Origin: Mortierella sp. BCC40632
Taxonomy: Eukaryota; Mortierellomycota; Mortierellomycetes; Mortierellales; Mortierellaceae
Reading direction: 5' to 3'
Assembly (NCBI GenBank): GCA_011634665.1
Contig: WAEK01000009.1
Span: 921,501 to 985,500, forward strand
DNA length: 64,000 nt
The position numbers and the translations under genes are program-made. This document shows positions 47,556 through 58,489 of the stretch, one piece after another. Position 1 is the stretch's first letter, and each line of letters opens with the position of its first letter. The notes under the pieces were generated by a model that was given only the letters and a program-made list of their open reading frames with translations, ran no database searches and was not told where the DNA came from.

Positions 47556-48178
47556 GAGAGAAAAAAAAAAAAAAAAAAAAAAAAAAGCTCGACACTAGAA
47601 AACAAGAAAACAAGGGGCAGAAAGAGTTGACTCTGACTGGCTCACGCCGTGTTGATGTCAAGACTACCTGAACCATGTGCTGAGCCAAAAAAGCAGCGAA
47701 GCGTCTAATTCCCATGGCGAAGTGTCTCTTTTCGTCTGTGCTATTCTCTGCCACTTCGCACATACACACATACACGCACACACACACACACACTCTCTCT
47801 CTATCTCGTGTCCTTTTGCCCACACTCCTTTTGGGGTTATTTTCTAGACCCCTGGCGCAGGCTCCATTCTCTGTCCCTCCTTTTTTTTTTTTTTTTTTTT
47901 TTTTACCTTGTCTTTTTTTTTTTCTTGGAAATGCCAACAATAAAGTCGCGCATCCGTTCCAACAACTGAAAGTAAAGTTGAAAGGCACTCTCCGAGATCA
48001 CAACTGATTTAGGACTCGCTTTGTGGCGTTCAAAGGCCGTCTTGATGATCTCATTCGCGATCTGGATCCGTGAATTCATGGCCAGACATGACACCTTGTT
48101 GGCCTGCGCGGCCCGTGCAATGTCATTGATCACCACAGCCAGTTGGATGGCGGCCGTGAAGAAACCGACATCAACCAT
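43819..48178 (-). CDS. MLKL-like helical N-terminus, degenerate kinase domain, poly-Q, SEL1 tail
   Basis: Six minus-strand exons, 48178-47907, 47704-47668, 47289-47218, 46955-46470, 46307-46236 and 46140-43819, join in phase to give 1086 residues. Residues 1 to about 175 are helical and resemble the MLKL N-terminal four-helix type (AIQLAVVINDIARAAQANKVSC, cut here: AAIQLAVVINDIARAAQ). A kinase fold follows at about 215-425. K228 in the VAxK position (VAEKPL) is kept, and GDLAS and APEKMRPEG (activation-segment end) are visible. The catalytic loop reads HKTLRAKN without the aspartate of HRD, and TNF replaces DFG, so catalysis is probably lost. A Gln-rich region spans about 527-913. SEL1-like repeats fill about 925-1080 (GMYWTGYYLFHGEGG). 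A signalling or scaffold role is inferred. Confidence 0.85.
44340..45500 (-). repeat. CAG-type trinucleotide repeats coding long poly-Q blocks
   Basis: Alternating CAG/CAA/CAC runs on the coding strand give Gln tracts with interspersed His, inside the kinase-like gene. Several blocks are tandem (QTQQPT, QQHQQH), so lengths probably vary between strains. Confidence 0.85.
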
Positions 48179-49641
48179 TTTTTTTTCTTCTTCTTCTTCT
48201 TCTTCTTCTTCTTCTTTTGAGTGAGAGAGCGAGTGAGAGAAAAGAGTTAAGGGGCGATTAGGGTGGAGAAGGCGGCAGAGTAAAGAAGGTAAGAAAGTAA
48301 GAAAGAGAGTGAGAAAAAGAGAAAGAGAAAGAGAGAGATGGGGGTCCTAGTGCTGTGCCTGGGTCGACTGGAGAGTTGAACTAAAGGCTAAAAAGGGCGG
48401 GCGAAGCTCCGAAGAAACAAAGGCCGAGTCAGAGTGGGAATGCGCAACAACAAAAAAAGGTAAAAGAGAAAATGATGAAAAAGAGAAAAGAATGGGCGCG
48501 GAGGAAAGAAAGAAAGAAAAAAGAAGGGAGGAAGGAAGGAAGGAAGGAAGGACAAGGGCGAGGGAACCAAAGGAGGCTCTAGAGCTGAAAGTGGTGTATT
48601 GTGTGCGCACAGAACGGGAATAAGAGAGTAAGTGAGTGAGAAAGTGTGAGAGAGTGAGAGAGTGAGCAAGTAGTGGTGGAAGGTGAGAGAAAGAGAAAAG
48701 GTGCAGCAACAACGGATTAAGGTTGGAAGAAAGGAAGGGTAACAGTGTCGGGACTGGGCAAGCTCAGAGTGTGGGAGGAGAAGAAAGGGAGAAGGAAGAA
48801 AAGAAGTGGAGATGAGGCATGGGAATGGAGAAAAGAGAGAAAGTCAAGGAGAATGGATGTACGGATGGATGAATGAATGCAAAGAGAACCATGCAAATAG
48901 ACCCAAGGGTCTGTGGTCAAGAAAAAATAGAGAGAGAAAAAAAAAAAAAGGGAAAGGACAGTGCGCCGCGAGAGAGAGAGAGAGACTGAGAGACTGACAG
49001 AGAAAGAGTTGCCCTGCATCTGCATCCGATATCTCCAATCCAGACCAGTGGCAAAACCACCCTGCATGATCGCTTTTCTTTCTTTCTCTTTCTCTCTTCT
49101 TTGTTCTCGACGGTTCTTCTCTTCCTCTTTTTCCTCTTCTTCTTTCCATACAAGAGTCTCGCTTCCTACCTTACTTGCAACACACCGTCTATTCAAGCCC
49201 AACATCTTCTCCCACTCACATAGCAGTTGCCGTTTTCTCTCTCTCTCCCACTCCATCAACGCATAGCACTTCTCTCTCTCTCTCTCTTTCTCGTAATGAG
49301 GCAGTGCCACCTCATCATCTCTGCAGGATAGATCCTCTCTCTTCTGTACACTCCGTGTCTTTCTCTTTCTCTCTCCACACAGCATCATCAACTATTCATA
49401 CACCGTCAATGGCACCTCCCCCTATTATCCATGACCAATGTGGCAGGGTAAAAAAAAAAAAAAAAAAAAAAAAACAAGCCTTACGTCTCTTAGTGTATTT
49501 GCCGGACTGCGAGCCGGGCTGTATGACTATGGTACACACAATAATGGAGAGGGAGGAGGAATGGAAGGGGAAGAAGCTCGATTTTTTTTTCTTCTTTTTC
49601 TTTTTTCTTTTTCTTCTTGGTCATCTTTCATCCAACAGCTT
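48179..49641. other. Intergenic; promoter side of the kinase-like gene, GA-rich
   Basis: About 1.46 kb that is purine-rich on the plus strand from 48180 to 48970, meaning a long pyrimidine-rich leader on the gene's own strand. The part near 49060-49420 is CT-rich and an A run lies at 49450-49473. Open frames here are low-complexity only, so no gene is called. Confidence 0.5.
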
Positions 49642-51955
49642 TTAGAACTCCTGGGCAGAGAGCTCCCAGAGGTAGGCACCGAGCAACTTGGTACCCTCAA
49701 TGTAGTTGGAGCGATCGAGCTTCTCGTTGATCGAGTGAGCACCATCCGAGGAGCGGCCCATGGGCAACAAGAGAACGTTCTTCTGGAGGGCATCCTGGAA
49801 AGTCAACGTCACGGGGATCGAACCTCCCTCACGCGTCAAGTCGGGCTTGACCTTGTACACGCGCTCGACAGCATTGGCTGCAGCAACTATGGAATCAAAC
49901 ATTATTAGAAACAGTGTCAGTCCAATGTCTTTTTTTTTTAAAAAAAAAAAAAAAAAAAAAATCCAACTTACCATAGTTGGGGTGCTCAAAGGAAGCAACC
50001 CAAGGCTTGCCAGCATGGAGGCACTCGACCTCAACCACGTTCTTGGATCCGAGCTTGGCAAACTCCTCGTTAATGTACTTGACCACACACTGGTCGATCT
50101 TCTCGGGAACCATGTTGGGCACGGATCGGATCGAGAACTTGCCAATGACCTTGGCAGGGATCACAGTCTTGGCTCCAGCAGCAGAGAAAGCACCCTCGAT
50201 TCCGTGAAGCGAGAGCGAAGGGTAGCGCCAGCGACCCTTGAGCGCATCAATGTGGCTCTCGTGGATCGTGTTCTTGGCATCGATAGCTGTGTGCAAAGTG
50301 CTCAAGTTAAAGTCCAAAGGTGGGTAAGAGGCCTCCTCAGCATCTACCATCGAGAGAACAAGAACAAGAGAGACAGAGAGAGAGAGAGAATTAGTCGCCT
50401 CTTTTGGTATGCATTACGCTTTATCCTTTTTCGGAAAAGCTTTCCCATCCAAACCCCGCAACAGAAATAATAAAGTATGGACGTCGCAAAGGCAGCCCCA
50501 GCAACGACCCTAGAAATTGCGCCATCCTGAACATTGCTTACCAGTCAAGGGGGCAACATCGTCCATGATTCCAGGAATGAGGATCTCTCCCTTGGGAGTG
50601 ACGAGCTTGGAAAAGATGTAGGCAAGGTCGGTCATGGGCTCGTGGACCGTTCCGCCAAAGACACCCGAGTGAAGGTCACGACCGGGTCCCTTGATAGCAA
50701 TCTTGTAGTAAGAGATTCCACGAAGACCGTAGGTGATGCAGGGCTTGCTGTCGCCCAACCAGTAGTTGTCGCTAATGCAGACAGCATCCACATCCTGGAA
50801 CCAGCCCTTGGCCTCGGCGTTGATGACATCGTCCAGACCCTCTGATCCGTTCTCCTCCATACCTAAAACAACAATCATGTACACACGGAATATCTAAGTC
50901 CCTGTCCTTTGTTTTCTTTCTCAATTGCCTAGACAGGGATGACGTCCAAGAACCTAGTAAACAAAGACACAAACATGCTCCCCTCTCTTTCCTCCCCACT
51001 TACCCTCAAAGCACATGCGGAGGTTGACAGGGAGCTCGAGACCAAGCTTCTGGTGGGCCTCAATGGCGTTCAACCAGCCGAGGATGGGGCCCTTGTCATC
51101 AGTGGAGCCACGCCCAACAAGCTCTCCCTTCTCGTTCTCAATCAACTCAAAGGGCTCGGTTGCCCATCCATCCTCCTTGAGAGCGGGCTGGACATCGTAG
51201 TGACCATAGACAAGGACAGTCTTCTTGGCGGGGTCACGGCCATAGGCGCCAAGAATAATAGGGGGCAACTGAAGGGTGTGTCCATCCATCTCGTGGGTGC
51301 CAGGGTCGCGAATGACAAACCTAAAGAAGTAGAAAGAGAGGAAATGGGTCACAATAAGTGTACAACATTCACCATTAGCATTGACTCTTGCATGCGTGGG
51401 AAAGAGTCGCGCTTATCTAGACAACAAAAAAGAAGCCCCCACCTCCCTCCCTTCACCCATACGCATATACAAAGGAACTCGAAGACTTACTCGACGTTGA
51501 GGCGGGTCAATTCCTTCTGGAGCCACTCGCCCATGTTGAAGACCTGGGGGCGAAGGGAAACATCCGAGCTGACACTGTTTGTGATGATGGCCCATAGAGA
51601 AGCAACAGGCGTTTCGTTAGTTGGTTAGTTGGTTGGTTGGTTGGTTAGTTTGTTTGTGGACAGCGTATGGAGAGGAAGGAATGCATGACAGGAACAAATG
51701 GGGACAGGCACAAGTCTCGGATCTCGGAAAAAAAAAAAGAAATGAGGTTTCGAGTTGAGAGAGTAGGATAATGTTGAAGACAGAGTTGCGCAGATGTGGA
51801 GAATTGAGCAGGGGTGAACGGAATGAAGGAATGAAGAGGAAAGCCAAAAAGTACCTTGGGATGGCAACAGCCTCACGGAGACGCTGGACATAGAGGTCCT
51901 GGTCCTTGTCGACCTGGGCAAAGAACTGGTTGAGAGAGTCGGCGTTGACGGTCAT
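49642..51955 (-). CDS. Cys-Gly metallodipeptidase, M20 family (Dug1/CNDP2 type)
   Basis: Cytosolic dizinc or dimanganese peptidase that splits Cys-Gly in glutathione breakdown. Exons 51955-51855, 51574-51491, 51320-51004, 50862-50542, 50343-49972 and 49886-49642 give 479 residues, the normal length. Metal and catalytic residues are in place: H102 in [10 protein letters not shown]136 in GSTDDKG, E170-E171 in [10 protein letters not shown]199 in CISDNYW and H449 in SDGAHS. The dimerisation (lid) domain lies in between and contains [11 protein letters not shown] and [18 protein letters not shown]. Codon use is biased towards C-ending codons, suggesting high expression. The gene is divergent from calpain across about 1.4 kb. 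Identity is very secure. Confidence 0.96.
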
Positions 51956-52878
51956 GATGGAGAGGTGAGAGCGGAGGTTGAGGAAGGAGAAGTTGTGGGA
52001 AAAGAAGAGAAGAAGAGAAAAAAAGAGAGAAGGAAAAGAAAGGAAAGGAAAGGAAAGGAAAAAAAAGAAGCGGCCTGGGAAAAAAGAATCTTCGGACGTG
52101 TCCCACGCCACCGAAAAGAGTAAGCTTTTGACGCAGAGAGACGCGGGTCATATTCTAGCTCTCGTTCTTCTCTCTATCCCGTGCATCAGCCATCACCATC
52201 AATATTCCATGCGAAACAGAGATTTTTTGGCGTAGTCTTACAATTCTCTCTCTCTCTCCTCGTGACCTCTTCTTCATCTCTCTCTTCTTCCCAGGCTACA
52301 GGTTTAGCTTGTCTTGAGTAGGATCATACCCCAACTACACAATACCAAAAAAGCGGCCCCTTCTTCTTCTTCCTCTTCTTCCTCTTCCTCCTCTTCCTCC
52401 TCTCCCCTCTCATTAAGATCCCTGTTCCTTGCCCTTGACAAAGAAGCTGGACTAGATGGACTAGATGTAAAAACATATCCTGGCATTGTGCGTCCATCCA
52501 CCCAGTCCAAAAGAGCTGTCTACAACAACAGCCACCTGAACCATCACTTGAACATTCAACATTCATTCGAGTGAAATCAAAGCTTATAAAGGTTAAAGTT
52601 GCTCTGCTCAAACAAGAAATTGAACATGCTTTTCCCTGAAATTGCTCCCCCGATTCTTGAGATTGATACAAATGTCCATCGAATCAATCCAGAGAAACGT
52701 CAAGGTGGCGGTGCCACAATATTCGAAGGCGACTAGGTCGTTCTTTGACTGATTTTCTCCGCGGAGCAATGGTCCAAAAAAAGGGGAATCATACCTCCAA
52801 GTTAGCACATTGGTCGGCTTTAGTAGTACAACGTACTGTACCCCTTGGCCTTCCCATTCTCTTTCAACACCGCCTAGT

Positions 52879-52882
<4 letters not shown>

Positions 52883-52915
<33 letters not shown>
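52883..52915. repeat. 33-base T homopolymer
   Basis: Uninterrupted T run in intergenic DNA, with a shorter T run nearby at about 53038-53056. Confidence 0.9.
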
Positions 52916-53128
52916 CCTTTTCCCTTCACCGCGTTACTTTGTGAACAGATTATACCCATGAGCTTCTTTTTTTCCTTTTTCTTTTTTCTTTTTCTTTTTG
53001 ACTCAAAAGCTTCGCCCTCTAGTGCAGCGGAGAGTTTATTTTTTTTTTTTTTTTTTACTTGGGGGGTATTTTTCTCCCAACCCTGAACATACCTCTCTTA
53101 GGGGCCTTGCTTCAGCCCACGCGATCTG

Positions 53129-53168
53129 AAGCTTGGTCTGAAGGTGGAAGCTTGGTCTGAAGGTGGCT
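53129..53168. repeat. Two-copy 20-base tandem duplication
   Basis: AAGCTTGGTCTGAAGGTGG occurs twice head to tail, with a partial related sequence just before. It lies in the promoter side of the calpain gene. Confidence 0.75.
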
Positions 53169-53387
53169 GGCTAGTTATCAAGATTTTTTGATATCCTTGA
53201 TACCGACATCAAGAATTACATATATACCCCCCTCCCCCTTACCTTTAATTTTTTTTTTCTTTTTATCTTCATCTTCTCATTTTATTCTCACACTCTCACC
53301 CACACACATTCTCTTCCTTCACTTACCATCTACCACTCCAGCCTTCTCTCACCTTCTTTATCCATCAAGTAAAAGAACAAAAAAAAA

Positions 53388-55787
53388 ATGCCCAAGAAAC
53401 TCACGAATAAGCAAAAGACCAAGGTCGCCCTCGCCAAGGCAAAGGCAGCAGCCAAGGCCAAGCATTGTCAAGAACTTCAATTGCCCTCCATGACACTCTT
53501 GGCCACCTCAGCTATGGAAAGAGCTCGAGAGGCCTGTATTGCCAAGGTGGATGCCATTGTGGAGGAATGCTTGGCCCTCAACTGTCGATTCCGTGATTCC
53601 AAGTTTGATCTGCTCAATGATCGTTATAGTTGCCTGTATCATTCAGGAGATGAGATTTATAATCTCTTGATTGATGGCGTGGCACGCGTCGGGGAAATCT
53701 TCCGCAGACCAGAGTTCTTCTTGAATGGCGCGACTCCTTCGGATATCAAGCAGGTAACCTATATAATTATTTATACAAATATTTACTCAGCTTTATCTGC
53801 TTATTCGTGACGCGACAAACAAACAAACAAGCAAACAAACAACAAATAATCCGCTTATTGACAGGTTCATTTTTCTCTTTTGTCTCTCAATCGCGATTTA
53901 GGGAGGAGTTGGCAACTGTTGGTTCGTGGCTTCCCTTGCCGTGGTCTCCAATATCCCTGGATTGATCGAACAACTCTGTGTCAAGCGAAATGAAGAAGTT
54001 GGTGTCTACGGCTTCATCTTTTTCAAGGATGGCGACTGGGTCTCGACCGTGGTCGACGACCAACTCTTTTATGTCTCCAACTACCTTACTCAGAAAAAGT
54101 CTCTCTACTTTGCGCATTGTCCTGAAGAAAGAGAAACCTGGCTCCCCCTCTTGGAAAAGGCCTATGCCAAGATTCATGGAGATTATGAGACCTTGGAAGG
54201 TGGATTCACGGGAGAGGGTGTTGAGGACCTTACAGGAGGTGTATCTTCCATCATGTACACACATGACATCCTGAATAAGGATCGTTTCTGGGAAGAGGAG
54301 ATGAAAACCGTCAACAAGAACATTCTTATGGGCTGTTTCTTCAACTACCGGGATAGCGATAGCAAGAGTGGCGTTCAGACTTCGCACGCCTACAGTGTCC
54401 TCCGTGTAGCAGAGTATAAGGGCGAACGTCTTGTCCAGGTAATAATTCAGTGGGGCATCCTGAAATTAGCGGAGTCTCTGCGAGTCCCCTGTTTCTTTTC
54501 TTTTTCTTTTTTCTAGATGAACAGAACAGTGAATTTACTTTTCTACATCCCTGGTTTTTTACTCAATAGGTCCGCAACCCTTGGGGACAGGCCGAGTGGA
54601 ACGGCGATTGGTCCGACGAGTCAGACAAGTGGACAGCCGATTCGATCCGCGAATTGGGCATGGAGGTGAAGGATGACGGTCAATTCTGGATGTCCTACAA
54701 GGACTTCTTAAAGATGTTCACCACTGTGGATCGTTGTCGCGTCTTTGACAGCACTTGGAGCGTGGCTTCAAAGTGGATCCCTTACAATGTTGAGCCTCGA
54801 TCCAGTGGTAAATTCGATATCGAATTGACCCAGGACAGCGATGTCGTCATCGTCCTTTCTCAGCCAGATACCCGTTACTTTGGCTTTGTTCAGGCAGATT
54901 ACCGTTATAAGCTCACTTTCCACGTCTATGACAAGAACCAAAAGGTTGTTCGTCGTGCTAGACCTAGAGTCCCATACCCCGATCGAAGCGTCAACAGTGA
55001 GCTCAAGCTCAAGGCAGGATCCTACACAATCGTGCCTCATGTCATCCGAGAGGCCAATGGTATCCTTCCTGGCGAGAAAAAGACGGACGAAGAGAAGAGC
55101 AAGGAGGATGCCAAGGGAGATAGCGCTATTGGACCCAACTTCCGCAAGAGCAAAGTCCAGGTGAAGAATGAGACTATTGAGATCACTGAGGACGAGCTTT
55201 TGTTCAAGCAGATGAAGGCGGACAGGGTTCGGTCAATGGCCCTTGCACGACTCAAGGGAAAGATCCTCGTTGGTGTCGATGACGAGGATTACGAAGAGGA
55301 AAAGGAAGAAGAGATTGAGGAGGAAAAGTGGCAGCTGATGCTTGGTCTCCGAGTCTACAGTCATGACACTAAATTGAAGCTGGAGGGTATCGCAGGCGAA
55401 CATCCTTCCAAGACGGATGAAAAGCCCGCTTCAAGTGATGAGTCGGATCCTGAAGCAGTCAGCTCAACCCTTGCAGACAAGACCAAAGAAAGCAAGGACA
55501 AGAAGGACGAAAAGAAGGATGAGAAGAAGGATGAGAAGAAGGATGAAAAGAAGGACAAAGAAGATGACAAGGAAAAGGCAAAGGCAAAGACGGAGGACGA
55601 GAAGAACGAGAAGGACAAGAAAGACAGCGAGGAAGAGAAGGACAAGAAGGAGGAGGACGAGAACAAGGCCAAGAGCGAAAGCAAGGATGACAAGAAGGAG
55701 GATAAGAAGGATGCCGAGGTTGCACAGCCTGAAAAGGAAAAGGACGCTGATAGCGACGCGCTCAAGAAGATGGAGCGTGAAGAGTAA
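53388..55787 (+). CDS. Calpain-family (C2) cysteine protease with charged tail
   Basis: Cysteine protease of the calpain catalytic type. Exons 53388-53753, 53902-54438 and 54570-55787 give 706 residues. The catalytic triad is intact: C128 in GGVGNCWFVASLA, H284 in TSHAYSVLR and N304 in VRNPWGQ. A calpain domain III-like beta region follows (about 350-450: DFLKMFTTVDRCRVFD, YFGFVQADYRYKL). No EF-hand domain is present, so it is a non-classical calpain. The N-terminus is short and very basic (KKLTNKQKTKVALAKAKAA). The last 170 residues are mainly Lys, Asp and Glu in repeats (KKDEKKDEKK), probably disordered and able to bind charged partners. Related fungal calpains serve pH signalling or stress responses (Rim13/PalB), but direct orthology is not shown. 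Confidence 0.93.
55490..55780 (+). repeat. Coding Lys/Asp/Glu tandem repeat in calpain tail
   Basis: The 12-base unit AAGAAGGATGAG recurs several times, encoding KKDE. It produces mirror-image hydrophobic and Arg/Ser-rich open frames on the other frames, which are not genes. Confidence 0.8.
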
Positions 55788-57745
55788 AAGGTACCTAGCT
55801 AGCGCCCAATTGATCCGGAACATCGAAAATACCTATTCCGTCGCACGCCATCTGTGGCGTCAGGACAATAAAGAAAAAAAATCAAATGATTCGCGACTCT
55901 GAAATTGACCATGAGTTACGTACTGCATGCCCCATGCCCTGGAAAACTGTGTACCAGAACAACAGGAATGTGCACAACCTTGGGTAGATACAGGACGAGT
56001 ACAGTACTGTCTTAATCATATTATGCTTGTGCATGACTGAGTAATTCAGTCAGGCTTTCGCTGCCCTCTCTCTCATTGAGCAGCCAGGGCTCGCAAAAAG
56101 TTCCCGAGTGGAATGCCTGTGCGGAGATCGACTCTCTCTCTCTCTCTCTCTCTTTCTCTCTACCATGTTGAGGTACGAAGGACGTCTTCATGAGACTGTC
56201 CCGGTCGAACAGCCGGCTACAGCTCGATACTCGTTCCTTTGGATAGGGGAGGGGGAGGTGACTGGAACCAGAAGACCTGCCCTTCTGTACGATGGACCCT
56301 TACAGATCCCTTTGTTTCCTCTCGCTCACTGTCTCTCTTTCTCACAAGAGTCTTTCTCCCTTGCTTTACCACTGTCCTGTCCCCTATGATTGTCACACTG
56401 GAGAAGAGAGGGGACATTCCCGTACTCATCGGCCCGTGTGCACCTTGCAGAGACCACTAGACATAAACAAAGAGCAAGAGGGTAATTAAGTTAGATATTC
56501 TCCGTGCGTGCATCTTTAGCCTCTTCAGGAGACTCTGTCACCACTTCTAGAGCCTAGTTTGGGCAATGACCAGATTCATGGACAACGTGCGTTGCATTTG
56601 AGTGAACCGTTCGCTCGAGCAGCATTTGATGAGATGTGTGACGCTCAAGACCCCATTTGCCAATCACTCGCATATTGAAAAAAGAAAAATGCCCAAACAC
56701 CCACATCCCGAGGCCAGGGGAAAGGGGAGAAGGGGTGGGGAGGGTTCAACACAATCGTGTGTGAGTGATTAATGACAATAAGGGTTGGACAAGACAGATA
56801 GAGTAGATACATTTGCAAATAGGCAATTAGGTCGTGCAAAAGTCCTTCAGCCGAGGATGATGATGGGCTGTCAACGGTTGTCTATTGCCACTTCTTACTC
56901 TAATCTACTATTTGGTGCTCTTAAAGCTACCGCCTTCAGTCAGCAGCCATAATATTTATTATCCTCTCTCTCTTTTCTCCTCTCCCTCTCTCTCTCTCTC
57001 TCCCTCTCTTTCTCTCTCCTAGGAACCCCGTTCTACGGGCCAGCTTTCTTCCCACTCTTCGGTCCTCATTTCCAGGTCGAACTTCCAGGCCAAGTGTCAC
57101 TCCGACTGCTTCATTAACTTAATAGACTCAATGTCTCTCATGACTCTTGCGCCCCTGGACTGTTTAGATGATTTCTCCCCCCCCCTCTCCACTTTGGTTC
57201 GGTGGTCAGGGGCGTTAGACCTTTTTTTTTTTTTTTTTTTTTTTTTTGTTGTTGTTGTTGTTGTTATTCTTTTCTTTCTACAATTTACTTCCCTTTCCCC
57301 CCTCCTATCCTGTATGCTGGGTAATTGACAACAGGGTGGGCGGGCGCCCTTGGCGTGCGTGGGTCCACCCATAAAGGATGGGCTCTCATCTGCAATGGCA
57401 ATGGCCGAATTACCACCGATGAATATGGCTCGCCCAACGTTCCTGTGGTGGTGGGTACCACACGGTGTTCAGGGAGAGGCAATATAAAAGACTGCTGCTG
57501 AGATTCTTCACTCCCACTCTTCTCCTCTTTCTCACCTTTCTCCTCCTCTACCGCCTCTTCCCCTGTCAATCCCTCCCTTTGAGTCACTCCCTTCACACCT
57601 CGGACACTCTCATCCCTTGTCTTTATCTTGTACATCCGTTGCAACGCTTTCGCCTTCTTTTTCTTCAACAAACATCTCGAAAAAAAGAGAGAACGCTCAT
57701 CACAAACACTGCATCACACGATTTCAACTTGCCAACCGAATCAGG
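55788..57745. other. Intergenic, no gene seen; promoter side of the LPMO-like gene
   Basis: About 1.96 kb. CT runs lie at 56131-56160 and 56964-57018, a T run followed by GTT units at 57220-57264. Only short frames without recognisable protein occur. The last 270 bases carry a TATA box and a CT-rich leader for the gene at 57746. Confidence 0.5.
57483..57488 (+). promoter_or_regulatory. TATA box of the LPMO-like gene
   Basis: TATAAA in the context AATATAAAAG, 263 bases before the start codon, followed by a long CT-rich leader (57510-57660). An unspliced leader of about 230 bases would fit. Confidence 0.55.
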
Positions 57746-58489
57746 ATGAAAATCTTTACACTCGCGAGCACTATGCTCGTCGCCTCCCTCTCCTTCTTCA
57801 CGGCATCCGCACACATCGGCATCAGCTTTCCTCGTGCACAGGCTGGCCCCTGGACTAAGGACCTGTCCAACACTGTCCATGCCTGGATTGGATTCAAGGG
57901 CAAAAAGTTTCCCTGTGGAGGCTACAAAAAAGGCCCTGTGAACACTCTCAAAGCAGGCGATGTCATTAATGTCCGCTTCTGGAACTTTGGCGTTCGCGAA
58001 TACCAACGGTTCCCTCCCCGGAGCGGTACCAGCCAGGGCCGACACGGTGGTGGTACCTGCGAGTTCTCTCTCTCGTACGATGGAGGAAAGACCTGGAAGG
58101 TCATTGGCCAGTATACAAAGTCGTGTCCTGATCTTTACTACCAGTGGCCAGTCCTGATTCCCAAGAACGTCCCTCCATGCACTGACTCGGACAAATGCTT
58201 GTTTTCCATGTCCTGGGTTGCCTACTTGACCAATCAATTCTATCATCACTGTGCCAACATTGTCATCGAGAATGGCGATCCAAATGGCAAGTTGCCTGAC
58301 TTGGACATGACTGTCGTCGATGTCACTCAGTTGGGTCAAAAGATGAACATGCGTGCTCAGGGAGACCGTCGTTCTGGCAAGTCCTCTGGCCCAGACAAAG
58401 ATGAGGTCGCTCTGAACAAGAATGGTTACTTTGCCTATGGCGGCAAGGGCAACGGCAAGGGACTCAACCTCAACCTGCAGAAAAACTAG
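57746..58489 (+). CDS. Secreted lytic polysaccharide monooxygenase-like protein
   Basis: A single exon encodes 247 residues. Residues 1-22 form a signal peptide ending SA, so the mature protein begins with H23 (HIGISFPRAQ), the N-terminal histidine that, in LPMOs, forms the copper-binding histidine brace. A second candidate brace His is H100 in GRHGGGTCEFSLSYDGG. Other family-like features are FPCGGY, the Cys pattern and TNQFYHHCANIVIE near the end of the catalytic region, where an axial aromatic sits. The pattern is closest to AA11-like and related fungal families, which oxidise chitin or other polysaccharides. The last 55 residues are Gly/Lys/Asn-rich. The ATG at 57746 is preferred over an upstream in-frame start because it opens directly on the signal peptide. 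Substrate is not deducible. Confidence 0.82.
   Translation: MKIFTLASTMLVASLSFFTASAHIGISFPRAQAGPWTKDLSNTVHAWIGFKGKKFPCGGYKKGPVNTLKAGDVINVRFWNFGVREYQRFPPRSGTSQGRHGGGTCEFSLSYDGGKTWKVIGQYTKSCPDLYYQWPVLIPKNVPPCTDSDKCLFSMSWVAYLTNQFYHHCANIVIENGDPNGKLPDLDMTVVDVTQLGQKMNMRAQGDRRSGKSSGPDKDEVALNKNGYFAYGGKGNGKGLNLNLQKN

Larger units (their letters stand above)
51956..53387. promoter_or_regulatory. Divergent promoter region of dipeptidase and calpain
   Basis: No gene is supported. It includes a CTT/CCT run (52359-52408), a 33-base T run (52883-52915), a tandem duplication of a 19-20 base unit (about 53129-53168) and a TATATA at 53221-53226 before the calpain gene. The short frame near 52608-52808 (minus) is not recognisable. 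Confidence 0.45.

Noticed and set aside
48380..49400. Large low-complexity frames in the GA-rich gap (Ser/Phe/Leu or Arg/Glu/Lys)
   Set aside because: They are readings of purine tracts; no conserved motif or splice structure.
55361..55823. Long minus-strand and frame-shifted open frames over the calpain tail (Leu/Val- or Arg-rich)
   Set aside because: They are readings of the AAG/GAT/GAG coding repeat in other frames; the + frame continues a well-matched calpain.
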